A stretch of DNA of 64,000 nt, from contig CAXKVR010000188.1 of assembly GCA_964058845.1 (NCBI GenBank), positions 248,001-312,000 on the forward strand. Reading direction: 5' to 3'. The notes beneath the pieces were generated by a model, which did not search any database, had not been told where the DNA came from, and was given only the letters and a program-made list of their open reading frames with translations. Below, in pieces: positions 1 through 10,573 of this stretch. Position 1 is the first letter of the stretch. Each line of letters opens with the position of its first letter. The position numbers and the translations under genes were made by a program. The DNA comes from Carex sylvatica. Its lineage: Eukaryota > Streptophyta > Magnoliopsida > Poales > Cyperaceae.

Positions 1-834
1 CATCAGGATGGTATCACCGTTTGAATCAGCGAACATGACAGAACCAAATAGGTCCATCACGAAGCCCCATGTGTATCTGTAATATGGAAATTACAAAGCA
101 ACTCATTTTCGGTATAAAATATAGTACAAAATAAATGTAATACAAATAGTTTGTATAAGTACCTCTGAATATCGAGCACAGTGGAATGCCAATTTAGACC
201 TCTCGCAAACATAGCTCGCAGCTTCGTCTTCTCCAGACAGTACTTAGACCTTCCCCATTTCCGCATATATCTGGCTCCGCTCCCAACAACTTTGTGAGCA
301 TGGCATTAATCGTGTTGTCATCTGTGGAGTCAGATATACCACAAACAGGCATGCCCTGGATAGGCAAACTCCATAGGGCACTGATGTCCTGGAGAGTCAC
401 TGTCATCTCTCCAAAAGGTAAGTGGAACGTGTGCGTCTCGGGGCGCCATCGCTCCACTAGTCCTGCAATAAGGGACGCATTAATGGCCTTACTCTCCAAC
501 TCTAGAATATCGACCAAATGTTGCAACTCCAAATTTCGTAGATACGGCTCCATCAGCGAGTAGTACTGCATGTCATAATTCCGACTCCTAACAGTTACAA
601 TTGTCTGACACTGCGTTGAAAAAAGTAAACAACATGAAAACCTAAAAATAAAAAAACTAAACAAAATTTAAACTTAAAAAAAAAATTAAGTACCTCTTTA
701 GATGCCAGTGAGACTCGGTACTCATCGTGAGGCATCCATAATAAATGACTAAAATTGTCCTTGCTGTTATTGGGAATTGGCTCATCAACCAAATCGGCTG
801 GTGGTGGTCTCCTAGGCCGTCACCTAGCCATCAT
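1..834 (-). pseudogene. Plant mobile domain (PMD/MAIN-like) gene, broken, 3' end outside window
   Basis: Three exons can be read on the minus strand: 834-694, 610-163 and 76-1, each intron with GT and AG ends. Exon 2 has the family's usual text (YLRNLELQHL, then the hallmark FGEMTVTLQDISALWSLPI), and exon 3 continues with a GSVMFADSNGD segment matching the conserved end of the domain. PMD proteins derive from or travel with Mutator-like and Ty3 transposons; a few are domesticated nuclear silencing factors. Two lesions are visible. Codon 5 is TGA (820-822). Exon 2 also changes reading frame between the ADISALW part and its end, near 255-275, because only the shifted frame joins exon 3 correctly through CAG-AG|A-TAC. 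It is therefore probably a dead transposon-derived gene. A start downstream of the TGA at 792 would avoid the first lesion but not the second. Confidence 0.8.
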
Positions 835-859
835 ACGTTAAAAAAAAAATTAAACATGC

Positions 860-1390
860 TACAATTAGCTAAAATACGCTAATTGCGGTAAAAAATTATT
901 ATTCGGGTAAAATATGCTAAAACAAGTAAAAATATACTCAAATATGCTAAATTACACTAATTGCATGAAAAATATGGTAAAATACGCTAATATGAAAAAA
1001 ATTTGTTATTTGGGTAAAATATGCTAAAACAAGTAAAAATATACTCAAATATGCTAAAATACGCTAATATGAAAAAAATATTATTCGGATAAAATATGGT
1101 AAAACAAGCAAAAATATACTCAAATTAACTAAAATACGCTAATTGCGGTAAAAATATGCTAAATTACACTAATATAAAAAAAAGGTTATTCGGGTAAAAT
1201 ATGCTACAACAAGCAAAAATATACTTAAATATGCTAAAATATCCCAATTATAGTAAAAATAAACTAAAATACGTTAAAATACGCTAATTACTGTAAAAAT
1301 ATGAAAAAAATACGTTATTCGGGTAAAATATGCTACAAAAGCAAAAAATACTCTAATTGACTTAAAAACTTTAAAATATGCTAATTAAGG
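860..1390. repeat. AT-rich degenerate tandem repeat upstream of the PMD gene
   Basis: Roughly five imperfect units share the order ttattcgggtaaaatatgct, then aaaatatactcaaatatgct, then aaaatacgctaat. The phrase 'ttattcgggtaaaatatg' or a close variant recurs near 898, 1008, 1080, 1186 and 1314, so spacing is irregular (about 70-130 bp). It lies just upstream of the PMD start and may be subterminal repeat DNA of the element that carried that gene; this is inferred from position only. Confidence 0.7.
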
Positions 1391-2045
1391 TCAAATTTTG
1401 GACTAAAAAACTCAAAATAAAATTAAAACTAACTTTGGTATCATAATTATCACTAATGACCAATAATTTTGGTACCTACATTAACACTAATTAATACTAA
1501 ATTGGTACCATAATTAATTAACTCTAAATATAAGTAATTAGCACTAAGTAAATATAATTAAAAATAATTCAAACTATATTATCTAATTTGGTACCTTACT
1601 AAGTTAATTAAACTAATCTACAACTAAATTTACACTACGAATGAAATTTTAAAAAAACATAGCGGTTTACTTGTAAATATGGAGAAGAGAGGAGAAAGAG
1701 AGGAGAATTTTCGAATTTGAGGAGAGAGTGTATAAATTTTAAAAAATAAAATTGGAGGAGAGAGAAATCGCTGGGCATGGCTATTTATAAGCTCGGATCG
1801 CAAATTTTTTATATGATTTTGGGACCATAATCTAGACGGTTTGGACATTTTTATAAATTTTGCTAAACTGTGGTTATTTATAATAATTTTTTTTTGAGTA
1901 AAAATAAAAATCTCGGTCTTAGGATAAAAGTAAAAAAGTAAAAAGTAAAAAGTAAAAAGTAAAAAAAAAAGCATGTCTTGGTTCCAATATTTCTCCTTTG
2001 ACCTAATTGTAAATTAAGATGAAACAGTGACTCCTTTACAGGGTA
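1391..2045. other. AT-rich spacer with a (AAAAGT)n microsatellite
   Basis: No gene is visible. At about 1928-1966 there is a short run of AAAAGT units. The open frames here are low-complexity Phe/Leu/Lys translations without homology signal. Confidence 0.6.
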
Positions 2046-2241
2046 CCGGGGAGGAAATAAATCTGCTGTCATTCCAATAGAATAACAGGGTCCTGTTATT
2101 TCAATGTCAACCATTCAATGTTTTCCATGCGCGAATCTCAAAGAGGAAAATTTTCATACACGAATCTTAACGAAGTTGATAGTTGGGATCGGAATAACAG
2201 GACACTGTTATGGAATCACAACAGATTTATTTCCACCGCGG
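2046..2241. repeat. Foldback (MITE-like) element with AATAACAGG arms
   Basis: A left arm (2046-2100) containing ggaggaaataaatctgctgt and aataacaggg is repeated in inverse orientation at about 2188-2241 (aataacaggacactgttat, then cagatttatttccacc). A related stretch with 'cctgttattccaatcccaac' and 'ttgttgagattcg' occurs near 15738-15860, so this is a dispersed family. No coding capacity is visible. Confidence 0.55.
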
Positions 2242-2768
2242 AGGTTCCGAATTGTCTCGAAGGTCGGTGTCTCGGCTCTCCTTTCCCAAATCCTCTCGCC
2301 CAGGGTTTCAAAATCGGGCAATTCTCCTTCTCAACCTCAACAGAGGTACTCTCTCTCTCACTCGATCGTTTTATTATTTTGATGGGGTTATATGTGGAGC
2401 CATAGAGGGTCCCAGGTTTCAAATTGGAATGAACATGGAGTTGTTGCAACTCCGCGTACAGTTCCAAAATTAAGTACATAAATAAACTAACCATCATATT
2501 TAAATTGATGCAAAGAGCAACTTCTTGACAACAACACATCTGACCTATCGAGTTCTTCCAAGTTCTATTCCGTAAGTTTCTCCATTTTTCTTCGCTCAAG
2601 AAGAAAAATTTAAAATTACATAAAACTAGTTTTTAAATTGAAGCAAAGAACAACTTTGTGACAAACACATTAGTTAATAAATACTGTTCAACTAAAATAA
2701 CAAAACCTAAATTCATCAAGAACTCAACTCTAAAATCTTTCGGATCATTGTCACCAAAAAAGTACAGA

Positions 2769-3119
2769 ATGGAATGGCTCATGAAGCTGAGTTTCGCCGT
2801 GCTGACATGTAATGCTGCGATGGCAATATATCGATCCATAGATGACTCGTGGTCTTTAGTGTTCATCGTGGTCACGTACTTTTCTCTTCTCCTCCTTTTT
2901 TGGTGCTTGCATCTTTTTCAAAGAGCAGGAGCTGATGCAGCTAGAAGAACGCAACTGAAAATTGCAGTATGGTCATTGTCAACTCTGATAACAGTGATGT
3001 TCGCATATAAAGTTGCGGCTTTGATGGTGTGGCCACTCGTTGTTGTTGTCTGGGTCATGGCGGCTACCGTACCAGTAGGAGGCTTCTATGCCTTCTTCAT
3101 ATACCGAGAACGCAACTAG
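2769..3119 (+). CDS. Small four-helix membrane protein, DUF6490-like (copy A)
   Basis: The single exon codes for 116 residues. Predicted hydrophobic segments lie at about residues 5-21, 29-49, 67-86 and 90-112, with a basic, polar loop (QRAGADAARRTQ) between helices 2 and 3. It aligns along its whole length with the copy at 8875-9225: shared blocks are LTCN, RS..D.WS, LLLLFW, YKVA and GGFYAFF. The ATG at 2769 is chosen because it gives the same N-terminus and length as that copy; an upstream in-frame ATG at 2658 would add 37 unconserved polar residues. The family matches small plant membrane proteins that I believe are called DUF6490; their biochemical role is unknown. Upstream sequence (2280-2420) is richer in C and T, as in a leader. 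Confidence 0.8.
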   Translation: MEWLMKLSFAVLTCNAAMAIYRSIDDSWSLVFIVVTYFSLLLLFWCLHLFQRAGADAARRTQLKIAVWSLSTLITVMFAYKVAALMVWPLVVVVWVMAATVPVGGFYAFFIYRERN

Positions 3120-4179
3120 AAATGCTTTGTTATGTAGTTTTAGTGAAACTCAAGTAGCTCACCATGTTGAAGTTTCCATTGATTATGTGTTGTTTTGGGT
3201 ATTATGGATTGTTTATCTTTTTGTTAGTGCTAACTTGTGTGATAAATGCCTTACATATTGGTGTTGCATTTACTTTTGTTATATTCTTCTACTATATTTT
3301 GAATTGAAGTCCTTGTGTGACACCCTACTTTGGGATTTGAATCTGAATATGGCTTTCCTCATTGATTTTGTAGTTCATGTTGTATGACTATTTTTCCTTT
3401 TTTTTTTTTCATGATTTTAAATGCCATCAAAAGGTGCTGATGAGTATCACTAATGTGAAAAATAATGTTTTTATTAGGTCCCTAATAGGCTAATAATCAT
3501 CAAGGGACTGTTCATTCTATAGTACAATACTCTTAAATTGATGATATTAGAGTCACAGAAATCCTAATCTTGCATTCATTAATCTTCACACGATTTAATT
3601 CTTTGAAATTGGATAAATCAAGAATTTCATCTATTTTGTCCAAGTTCTGAGTAAACACATGTTCTGTCCAACTTTCAGTTAACACATTACAAAATTTTAT
3701 AAATTTGATTGCTATTTGGTAATATATGTATGATTGATAGCTTCCATGGAGCCTCTGAGTTAATTCAAATTTTGAGTGTAGATCTAGACGTACCGTCTGA
3801 TTTATATTTGCATGAATATTAAAGAGCCTCATGTATTTCATGTGTTGATCGAAATGATCTGGATTTTAATCAGATAGCTAGTCTGGTGCTAGACTCAAAC
3901 GGAGCCTTAATTATTACGGGGGATGCAGACTTGGCAAATATAGCCGGTTCATATTTTAAATCGTTAAATATTTTAATATGTAAAATCAGTTTTTTATCTA
4001 ATAATAAAAGACAATATTCTTAAACAAGAGATCACATGTGGCACATGATTGCTTTTTAATGCAATATAGTCGGTTTCACATTTGCTGTAAACATTGCCGA
4101 ATTCATATTTTGGTTCAGATTCGACATGAATAGGCATGGACCATTCATATCGGTATCTCTCACTATTCTTTTTTTAATA
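3120..4179. other. Spacer after copy A
   Basis: Probably begins with the 3' untranslated region of the membrane protein gene. No further gene, RNA or clear element was seen. A 99-codon frame starting inside the gene's end continues into AT-rich sequence with no conserved text. Confidence 0.5.
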
Positions 4180-4187
4180 TCAAATTA

Positions 4188-4834
4188 AGAGAAAATTTCA
4201 CATATATCACTTAAAAACATTAAAATTATTTATTTTTCCCTTTAAACTTTAAAATTACATATTTTTCTTTCTAAACTTCAAAAATTCAAAAATTTATTCA
4301 TTTTATTGTCTTTTATATTAAAACTCATTCTAAATTTATTAAATACTCATTTTATCTTTTATTAAAAGTATAAAAAGTCCATCGGACTCAAATTTGAATA
4401 TGAAGAGTTTCTCTACCGTCTAATCTGTGTGCATCGCATTAAGATCTGTGTGTAGCTTCAAGATACGTGCGTGTATCTTTAAGACTCGTGTTGATCTAGT
4501 TTGCACGGCTTTTAAAGAAATTTTGATCCGCGTGTATCGTATTAAGATATGTGCATTTCGCATCAATATCAGTGCATGTTCGCTTCAATATTTGTGTTGA
4601 TCTAGTGTGCATGGATCTTAAAGCGGATCAAATGTTAGAGAAACTCTTCATATTTAAATTTGAGTCTGATCTGCGTGTATCGTATTTAGAATGAGTTTTA
4701 ATATAATAGACAATAAAATAAATAAATTTATCAGTTTTTATAGTTTAGAAGCGAAAATGCATAATTTTAAATTTTATAGAGGGAAATATCTAATTTTAAT
4801 GTTTTTGAGGGCTATACGTGGAATTAATTCCCCC
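4188..4834. mobile_element. Non-autonomous Mutator-like foldback element
   Basis: Long terminal inverted repeats of roughly 170 bp can be aligned by eye: the left arm (…aaaaacattaaaatta…, …attaaaactcattctaaat…) recurs inverted at the right. A second, inner pair around 4380-4415 and 4628-4665 (gagaaactcttcatatt) is also inverted. The same 8 bases, TCAAATTA, flank both ends (4180-4187 and 4835-4842). Long inverted arms with an 8-9 bp duplication fit a Mutator-like element. The middle has two degenerate copies of a segment with 'gtgttgatctagt'. No transposase is present. Confidence 0.75.
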
Positions 4835-5068
4835 TCAAATTAATTATATATAGCACCGATAACGTGTCTCGCAAGGAATTAATTGGAGGGTCATCTACTC
4901 AAACTTTGGATATTTATGAATGTGTTCAATATCTTGACAAATAAGACACGTACCTTAAGTCGGTTTGATTATTTTTATGTACAAAAAAATCAACTAATAA
5001 TTAAGATACAGTTTCTAATTTCGTTGTTCTGCAGGTAATCATATTTGGACAAATTAACAATCAACAGC

Positions 5069-5502
5069 ATGGATAGCTAGAGATGCTGGAAATTAACAAT
5101 TGCTTACCGGCCTCGATCGGTTTTGCCATGTTAACATGTAATTAATTCAGCGTTGGCAATCCACCGGTCGAAGAGAGATGCATGGTCATTTTTCAAAAAA
5201 AGAAGAGAGATGCATGGTCAGTGGCTTTCGTCGTATATCAGCATACTTTAATTTGCATTGTTTTCTGCGGTTGTACGAGCGGGCTGCTCCAAATTCAACT
5301 ACAAGCTGGGTGAAACTAAAAGCAGGAATATATATATATATATGGTCGTTGTCAACATTTTTAACAGGCATGCATGTTTTCGTATAAGGTTGCGGCGTTG
5401 ATGCCGTTGCCGGTTAATTGCTCTGTTCGTCTGGGCAATGGCAGCTAGCTTCTGTGATTATATATTGGTGGCTTTTATGCTTTCTTCATCCTTCATGCAT
5501 GA
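5069..5502 (+). pseudogene. Decayed copy of the DUF6490-like membrane protein gene (pseudogene 1)
   Basis: The stretch follows copy B (8875-9225) from its leader (…caatcaaca…ATGGA) to its stop (CATGCATGA) and into the 3' flank. The frame is broken many times. Besides a 26-bp duplication of 'agagagatgcatggtca' (5170-5220) and a (TA)n expansion near 5330, most breaks are 4-bp insertions of self-complementary tetranucleotides relative to copy B: GATC near 5117, AATT near 5142 and 5250, a GCAT doubling near 5370, AATT near 5415, CTAG near 5446 and TATA near 5461. None of the reading frames covers more than about half of the protein. It is closer to copy B than to copy A. Confidence 0.85.
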
Positions 5503-5509
5503 TCATTAA

Positions 5510-7225
5510 TTATTAATTGAATCATCTCTGTATTCTTAATTTATGTATATGATCAGAATTAATTTCAGGAATATATATTTTTGTATATATATCCTTCATC
5601 TCTGATAAGGGTTGTAATTAATCTCCATTGATTCATGCCTTGTGATGTTAATTAAGTACCTGTCAGGAACTGATCAACTTACCACTTTCATGAGGGCTAC
5701 AATCATTATATATATGCTTGGTCCAGGGACCATTTCTAATGATCAAGTTTCAAGATTTGCATTGTTTCGAATTTTTTATTTTGTGGAGGTCTTGTAAAAA
5801 CTTTTGTGCTAGATTGTCAGATTGCTTTTGCAGTTTGCGTGCTTGGCTCTTGAATATTCTAAATTATTTTACAAGTTTCTAAATTATTCAGGCATTATTT
5901 TAAATTATTTTGAAATTTTCTAATTTATTGAGTCATTAATTTAAATTATTTCGGATAATATTATAAATATTTTCTCTAAAGTATTTAATTATTTCAAAAC
6001 CTATTTCTAAATTATTTTATTATTTTGAACTAATTTATTTATTAAAATATTAAATTATAAAAAAATTAAAAATACTTAAATCGAAGACCACCTTGATCAG
6101 ATAGTCAGATTTGAAAGAGAGAAATATTTTGGATGTGAATTTGTGAGTTGTGAGAGGAGGGGTTGCGGAAAGGTCAATATATACCCGAAATCCTTTTTTT
6201 AGAGAATTATTTTCCGGATCTGTGCTAATCAAGATGCCTCTAAATCTGAAAATTATTTTTTGAATTGGACAGATTTGAAATTTTTTCAAATTTAAATGCA
6301 TAATGTTAAATTTTATATATATTTTTTAATATTAATAAAAAATTTCGGTACAAAATCACTGTTATTAATTACTTTTAATTAATAACAATAATTTTGTACT
6401 TATTTAAAAAATAAAAAAAATTCAAAAAAATATAAAAATTTGATATGTAAACACATTTTTAATGTGATATCATGTTGAGTAGTTCAAATCATCTGTTTGA
6501 ATCAAAATTATAATAATGTGAAATATCATTAAAACGTGAAAACAATAGAACATTTGAGCCCTCTAATTGTTTAACATACATATATGTACATTTATATATA
6601 AATGTTTGAGTTTTAATAGTTAATAATTATATTATTATGTTTAACAGATATATGTAATTATAAATTTATAATTGATAAATAATGGAGTGAATAATTGGGC
6701 GGACAATATGCAGCGGACATGACTCCTGGTCTCCTGCACTAAAGAAAAATGGACATATTACAAATCAGTGTTATAAATAAATATATGCGGTTATCGAACG
6801 GACATAGTACTGCTAAGCAATTAATCAAAAATAATAATAAATGATCAACTATAATCGGAAATAAATATATGCGGTTCGTCTCCACGCGAAAGGGAGAAGG
6901 CGTGTTTCCAGATGAATGTGCGAGTTCGTGTTTTTTTTATTAAGGATATTTTAGAGATTTTTTTTTTTAAAAAGAAAAAAATTAATACAATATTAAAGGA
7001 AAATTTAGGATTTAAGAAATTTAGAGTGGCATTTTTATAATTTTGAAGTTTGAGATGACATTTTGATAATTTGAAAATTTTAGAGTGACATTTTCATAAT
7101 TTTCCCAATAAATTAATAATCAATTTATGCAATTCAACACTTTAATTTTCAATTCTACTTTAATTTGAGAATTAAATTCGATCGGAAATTAGTTTGGGAA
7201 TATCTCCCATTCTAATAATTTTAAC
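5510..7225. other. AT-rich spacer with hairpin remnants
   Basis: No gene is supported. Notable pieces are repeats of 'ttctaaattattt' (5860-6020), a hairpin at about 6348-6400 whose arms read gtacaaaatcactgttatt and its near-complement, and three degenerate 40-bp units with 'agagtgacattttcataatt' at about 7000-7110. Confidence 0.5.
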
Positions 7226-7479
7226 AATAGTTATGCTATGATACTTCGCAAAATGTGGATCAGTCTATATGCTGTGAATTTGTATATTCGTTTTCAAATT
7301 TCAAACAGTTAATTCGAACCGATCAATATGATATTCATTTAAAAATATAGATAGATATAAAATTTAATATTTCTTAAATTTTTTTTTACTATTATTTTAG
7401 ATAAATAGAAAAATTCTGATCTCCTAAAAATAAACATATAACCAATTCACACTTTGCAAAGCACCATAGCCTCACTATT
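7226..7479. mobile_element. Short MITE with about 35-bp inverted termini
   Basis: The left end (aatagttatgctatgatact…) is matched by the inverse of the right end (…gcaccatagcctcactatt). The element is about 254 bp with no coding capacity. The target duplication cannot be decided. Confidence 0.55.
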
Positions 7480-7970
7480 CTAACAATTCAAATTTTCACA
7501 TTTGCATAACTGAAATATATTTGTACTTAATAGTTCAATAAATTAATTTATTTCAGTTAAATTGTCTTGAATTATTAAGTAATAATATATATATCTCGCA
7601 TACGTGAAAAATTGATTGTATTTCTTGGTAGAAATCATAACTGAAAATTAAAGGATATATATTTGATTTGAAAAAAATTATCAAGTTTAAATAAATTAAG
7701 TTATCTTGTTATTTTTTATAAAATTACTTGGAAGAAAAATCTTGATTTTATTTTCAGTGCCTTGCCTGAGATAAAAAAAAAAAAATACATCTTTCTCTTT
7801 CGCAACAAATTATTTAATATATTTCTAAAAATAAAAATTTCTGTACAATTTGTGGACTATAAGCCCTATAAATAAGAAACTGAAAACAGTTAAATGACAA
7901 CTAATTTGAATTTATTGTTTCCTTGTACTGGTAAAGTACCCAGATGTGGGATAAACAATCAACAATTAAC

Positions 7971-8212
7971 ATGGACAGAGATGCTGGAAACTTTGTTCCT
8001 GGCAGCATTAATTAATGCCAGCACATATTGGCTACAGTGCTTCTCTTCTTGTTTCTGCAGTTGTACATATGGGCCGCTCCAAATTCAGCTAGAAGGAAGC
8101 AACTAAAAGCAGCAATATGGTCGCTCGCAACATTTTTAACCGGTATGCTTTCATATAAGGTATAGCGGCTTTGATGCCGGGGCCGGCCGGTTGCTCTGGT
8201 CGCCTGGGCCTT
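7971..8212 (+). pseudogene. Internally deleted copy of the DUF6490-like gene (pseudogene 2)
   Basis: The leader (ataaacaatcaacaattaac) and the start ATGGACAGAGATGCTGG match copy B, but the first two membrane helices are almost entirely missing. Matching resumes at the segment for 'CSLFCSCLYxWAAPNSARRKQLKAAIWSLAT' (described here only as positions 8040-8140) and ends near the VWA motif at 8212. A TAG interrupts the YKVA motif near 8163. Immediately downstream the sequence changes to unrelated DNA. Confidence 0.75.
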
Positions 8213-8280
8213 GTGTGACACTGACACCCAATTTTGGGATTTGGTTTTCTTGATTTTAATTGGCTAGTGTCGGCCAGGTC

Positions 8281-8520
8281 TAGGGCTGCTAATGAATCGA
8301 GCCGGCTTATCTTATAAATTGAAGTGATGAAGTGATGACCTTTCTCTCGCTCCCTTCTCTCCCTCTTATTTTCCGCTGCTACCCGGGCCCCACACCAGAC
8401 CTTCCTCTCTCCTCTCCCCTCTTCGAACTCCAGGCCCTCTCCGCCTTCTCTCCCAGACTTCCATCGAAACCCTCCTCAATAACTACTTTTATCAGGGAAA
8501 GAAAAGGGTAGAAACGACTT
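8281..8520. repeat. Truncated hAT-like end followed by GC-richer sequence
   Basis: 'tagggctgctaatgaatcg' at 8281 resembles the terminus of the hAT element at 13647-14633 (taagcctgctaatgagc). It is followed by a C/T-rich block (8340-8520) of higher GC content than its surroundings. No matching right end was found. The block could be captured exon or leader DNA, but I cannot name a source. Confidence 0.4.
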
Positions 8521-8679
8521 TTCACTCCGGCAACTGAATACTAGTCGAATACCATCCTTTCTTCTGCAATTTCTCACCGCTTTCAGATAAGCAAGTGCAT
8601 GAGAACAAATTGCTGACTAGCCGTTGACTAGATTTGCATAGAGAATGCGTGCCGTACTTCGTAAGCAATATATATAAAT

Positions 8680-8830
8680 AAAGTCGGTGATTATAGTCGG
8701 TTACATTCCTTGGCAAAGAAGACACGTACTCCAATATATATATATAAAGTCGGTGATTATAGTCGGTTACATTCCTTGGCAAAGAAGGCACGTACTCTTT
8801 ATGGCGGTTCATGAGATGAATATATAAATA
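8680..8830 (+). promoter_or_regulatory. Promoter region of copy B with a duplicated 52-bp block
   Basis: A 52-bp block beginning aaagtcggtgattatagtcg and ending in cacgtactc occurs at 8680-8731 and again at 8746-8797 with one difference (period 66). Each copy holds ACGT in the context gacacgtac or ggcacgtac, the core of bZIP/bHLH sites. A TATA-like 'tatataaata' follows at 8821-8830, about 50 bp upstream of the ATG. No comparable duplication precedes copy A. Confidence 0.55.
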
Positions 8831-8874
8831 ATAACCCATATATATTTGGGACAAATAATCAACAATTAATATAT

Positions 8875-9225
8875 ATGGACAGAAATGCTGAAAACTTGCT
8901 TACTGCCCTCGGTTTTGCCATGCTAACATGTAATTCTGTGTTGGCAATCCACCGGTCGAAGGGAGATGCATGGTCAGTGGCTTTCGTCGTATCGGCATAC
9001 TTTGCACTGCTTCTTCTCTTCTGGTTTCTGCGGTTGCACGAGCGGGCTGCTCCAAATTCAGTGAAACTAAAAGCAGGAATATGGTTGCTGTCAACATTTT
9101 TAACATGCATGTTTTCGTATAAGGTAGCGGTATTGATGCCGTTGCCTGTTGCTTTAGTCGTCTGGGCAATGGCAGCTTCTGTGATTATTGGTGGCTTTTA
9201 TGCTTTCTTCATCCTTCATGCATGA
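8875..9225 (+). CDS. Small four-helix membrane protein, DUF6490-like (copy B)
   Basis: The single exon codes for 116 residues, identical in length to copy A. Hydrophobic segments lie at about residues 8-24, 32-52, 65-84 and 88-113; the loop HERAAPNSVKLKAG separates helices 2 and 3. Conserved blocks with copy A are LTCN, RSKGDAWS/RSIDDSWS, LLLLFW, SYKVA/AYKVA and GGFYAFF. The start is supported because the leader 'aataatcaacaattaa' directly before it is also present before both pseudogene copies. No signal peptide cleavage site is evident, so helix 1 probably stays in the membrane. Molecular function is unknown for this family. Its duplicated promoter block suggests it is the better-expressed copy, which is only inference. 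Confidence 0.85.
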   Translation: MDRNAENLLTALGFAMLTCNSVLAIHRSKGDAWSVAFVVSAYFALLLLFWFLRLHERAAPNSVKLKAGIWLLSTFLTCMFSYKVAVLMPLPVALVVWAMAASVIIGGFYAFFILHA

Positions 9226-9688
9226 TCATTAATTATTTCCTTAACTTCTGTATTAATTCTTTATGTATATATATAAGAATATCTTTCAGATTGTAATTAA
9301 GCAGGAATATGTTTGTATATATTTATTTGTGGTTTGATATTCTGTCATTTTTTTGACTCTGGATTGTTTATGCATATGGTCAGAATTTCAGGAATATATT
9401 TGTATAAAAATGTGGTTTTTGATCTTCTCTGTCATTTGTTTTACTGTGTATTCTGTGATGTAGCTTCAATCTTCTTTGTATATGTGCATATCTTTTATAA
9501 TGGTTTCAAATTATATGTCCGTCAATAAACTGTATTTAACATTTAATTTGAGTACTGTAATTATACTTTTTTTTAATGAGTTTTAAATTTAAAATCTATC
9601 AAATTGGTTTTAAAGTTCAAACTCAAAACTGTTGAAAAAGTTTTACTTCATATGAATTTTATGAGTTATATGTTTATATGTGAGTAGA
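9226..9688. other. 3' flank of copy B
   Basis: T-rich sequence with two echoes of 'cagaatttcaggaatat…' and 'aggaatatgtttgtatat', probably 3' untranslated region and spacer. No additional gene is visible. Confidence 0.45.
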
Positions 9689-10096
9689 ACTAGGATGTTA
9701 AGTTCATCAAACCTCTATGTGAACTCTAAAATCTATTGGATAGGTTTCAAATGGCGAATTCAAACCGTTGAAATTCGTATATTTTATGAGTCATGCGTCT
9801 ACATGTAAAAATTTTAAACTTTCAAATTTAGTATAGAATTAAGTGATAAAAAAACGTCCAATAAATAAATATATTAAAATTAACTTATAAACCTTCTAAT
9901 TTTGACTAACTTTATACTAAATTAATTCGAAAGTTTAAAATTTTCATATGTAGACACATCGGTAGAAGAATTTTAACGGTCGTTTGAATTCATTATTTCA
10001 AATCAATCCGATATATTTTAAAGTTGAGTTCACAGAAGGACAGTAAAAAAAATTTCAAAATTAATCTGACTAGGATGAACGTAGGAACACCCTAGT
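9689..10096. mobile_element. Foldback element with ACTAGG termini
   Basis: The left end (actaggatgttaagttcatc) is mirrored by the right end (gaacaccctagt), and inside them a longer inverted pair can be followed (…aactttcaaatttagtata… against …tatactaaattaattcgaaag…). It has no coding capacity; class uncertain, Mutator-like or other MITE. Confidence 0.55.
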
Positions 10097-10231
10097 CCTA
10101 CTCTTTATATGTTAAAACTTATAAAATTTCAAAATTACTTTAGTATAAAATCTAAGCAGTAAAAAAAAACAAAAAAACAAAGTTGAATGTGTACATGCTT
10201 CATCAACTGAACTTTGATCATAAATACATGG

Positions 10232-10573
10232 TGTTTAATATTAAATGATCTAACAGTTTGTATAGGAGAAGCAAAATAAGACAATGAAATTTAAGATAAA
10301 AACTTAATAGTATAACAACTGGTTAAGTGTTGATCTTAAACAAAGATAAGATAATTTGGGCTAATTACACCGAACTTTTTACCATATTTGAAAAACAGAA
10401 GATGTTTAATATTAAATGATCTAACAGTTTGTATAGGAGAAGCAAAATAAGACACAATGAAATTTAAGATAAAAACTTAATAGTATAACAACTGGTTCAG
10501 TGTTGATCTTAAACAAAGATAAGATAATTTGGGCTAATTACACCGATTTTTTTACCATATTTGAAAAACAGAA
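10232..10573. repeat. 171-bp direct tandem duplication
   Basis: The sequence starting tgtttaatattaaatgatct at 10232 starts again at 10403. The two copies differ by only a few bases (for example one has an extra 'ca' after 'aagaca'), so the duplication is recent. No gene overlaps it. Confidence 0.85.

Noticed and set aside
1630..2114. Phe/Leu/Tyr-rich minus-strand frames
   Set aside because: Translations of an A-rich tract and the (AAAAGT)n run; no start context or homology signal.
3088..3387. 99-codon frame overlapping the end of membrane protein copy A
   Set aside because: It starts inside the gene in another frame and runs through the probable 3' untranslated region; nothing similar follows copy B.
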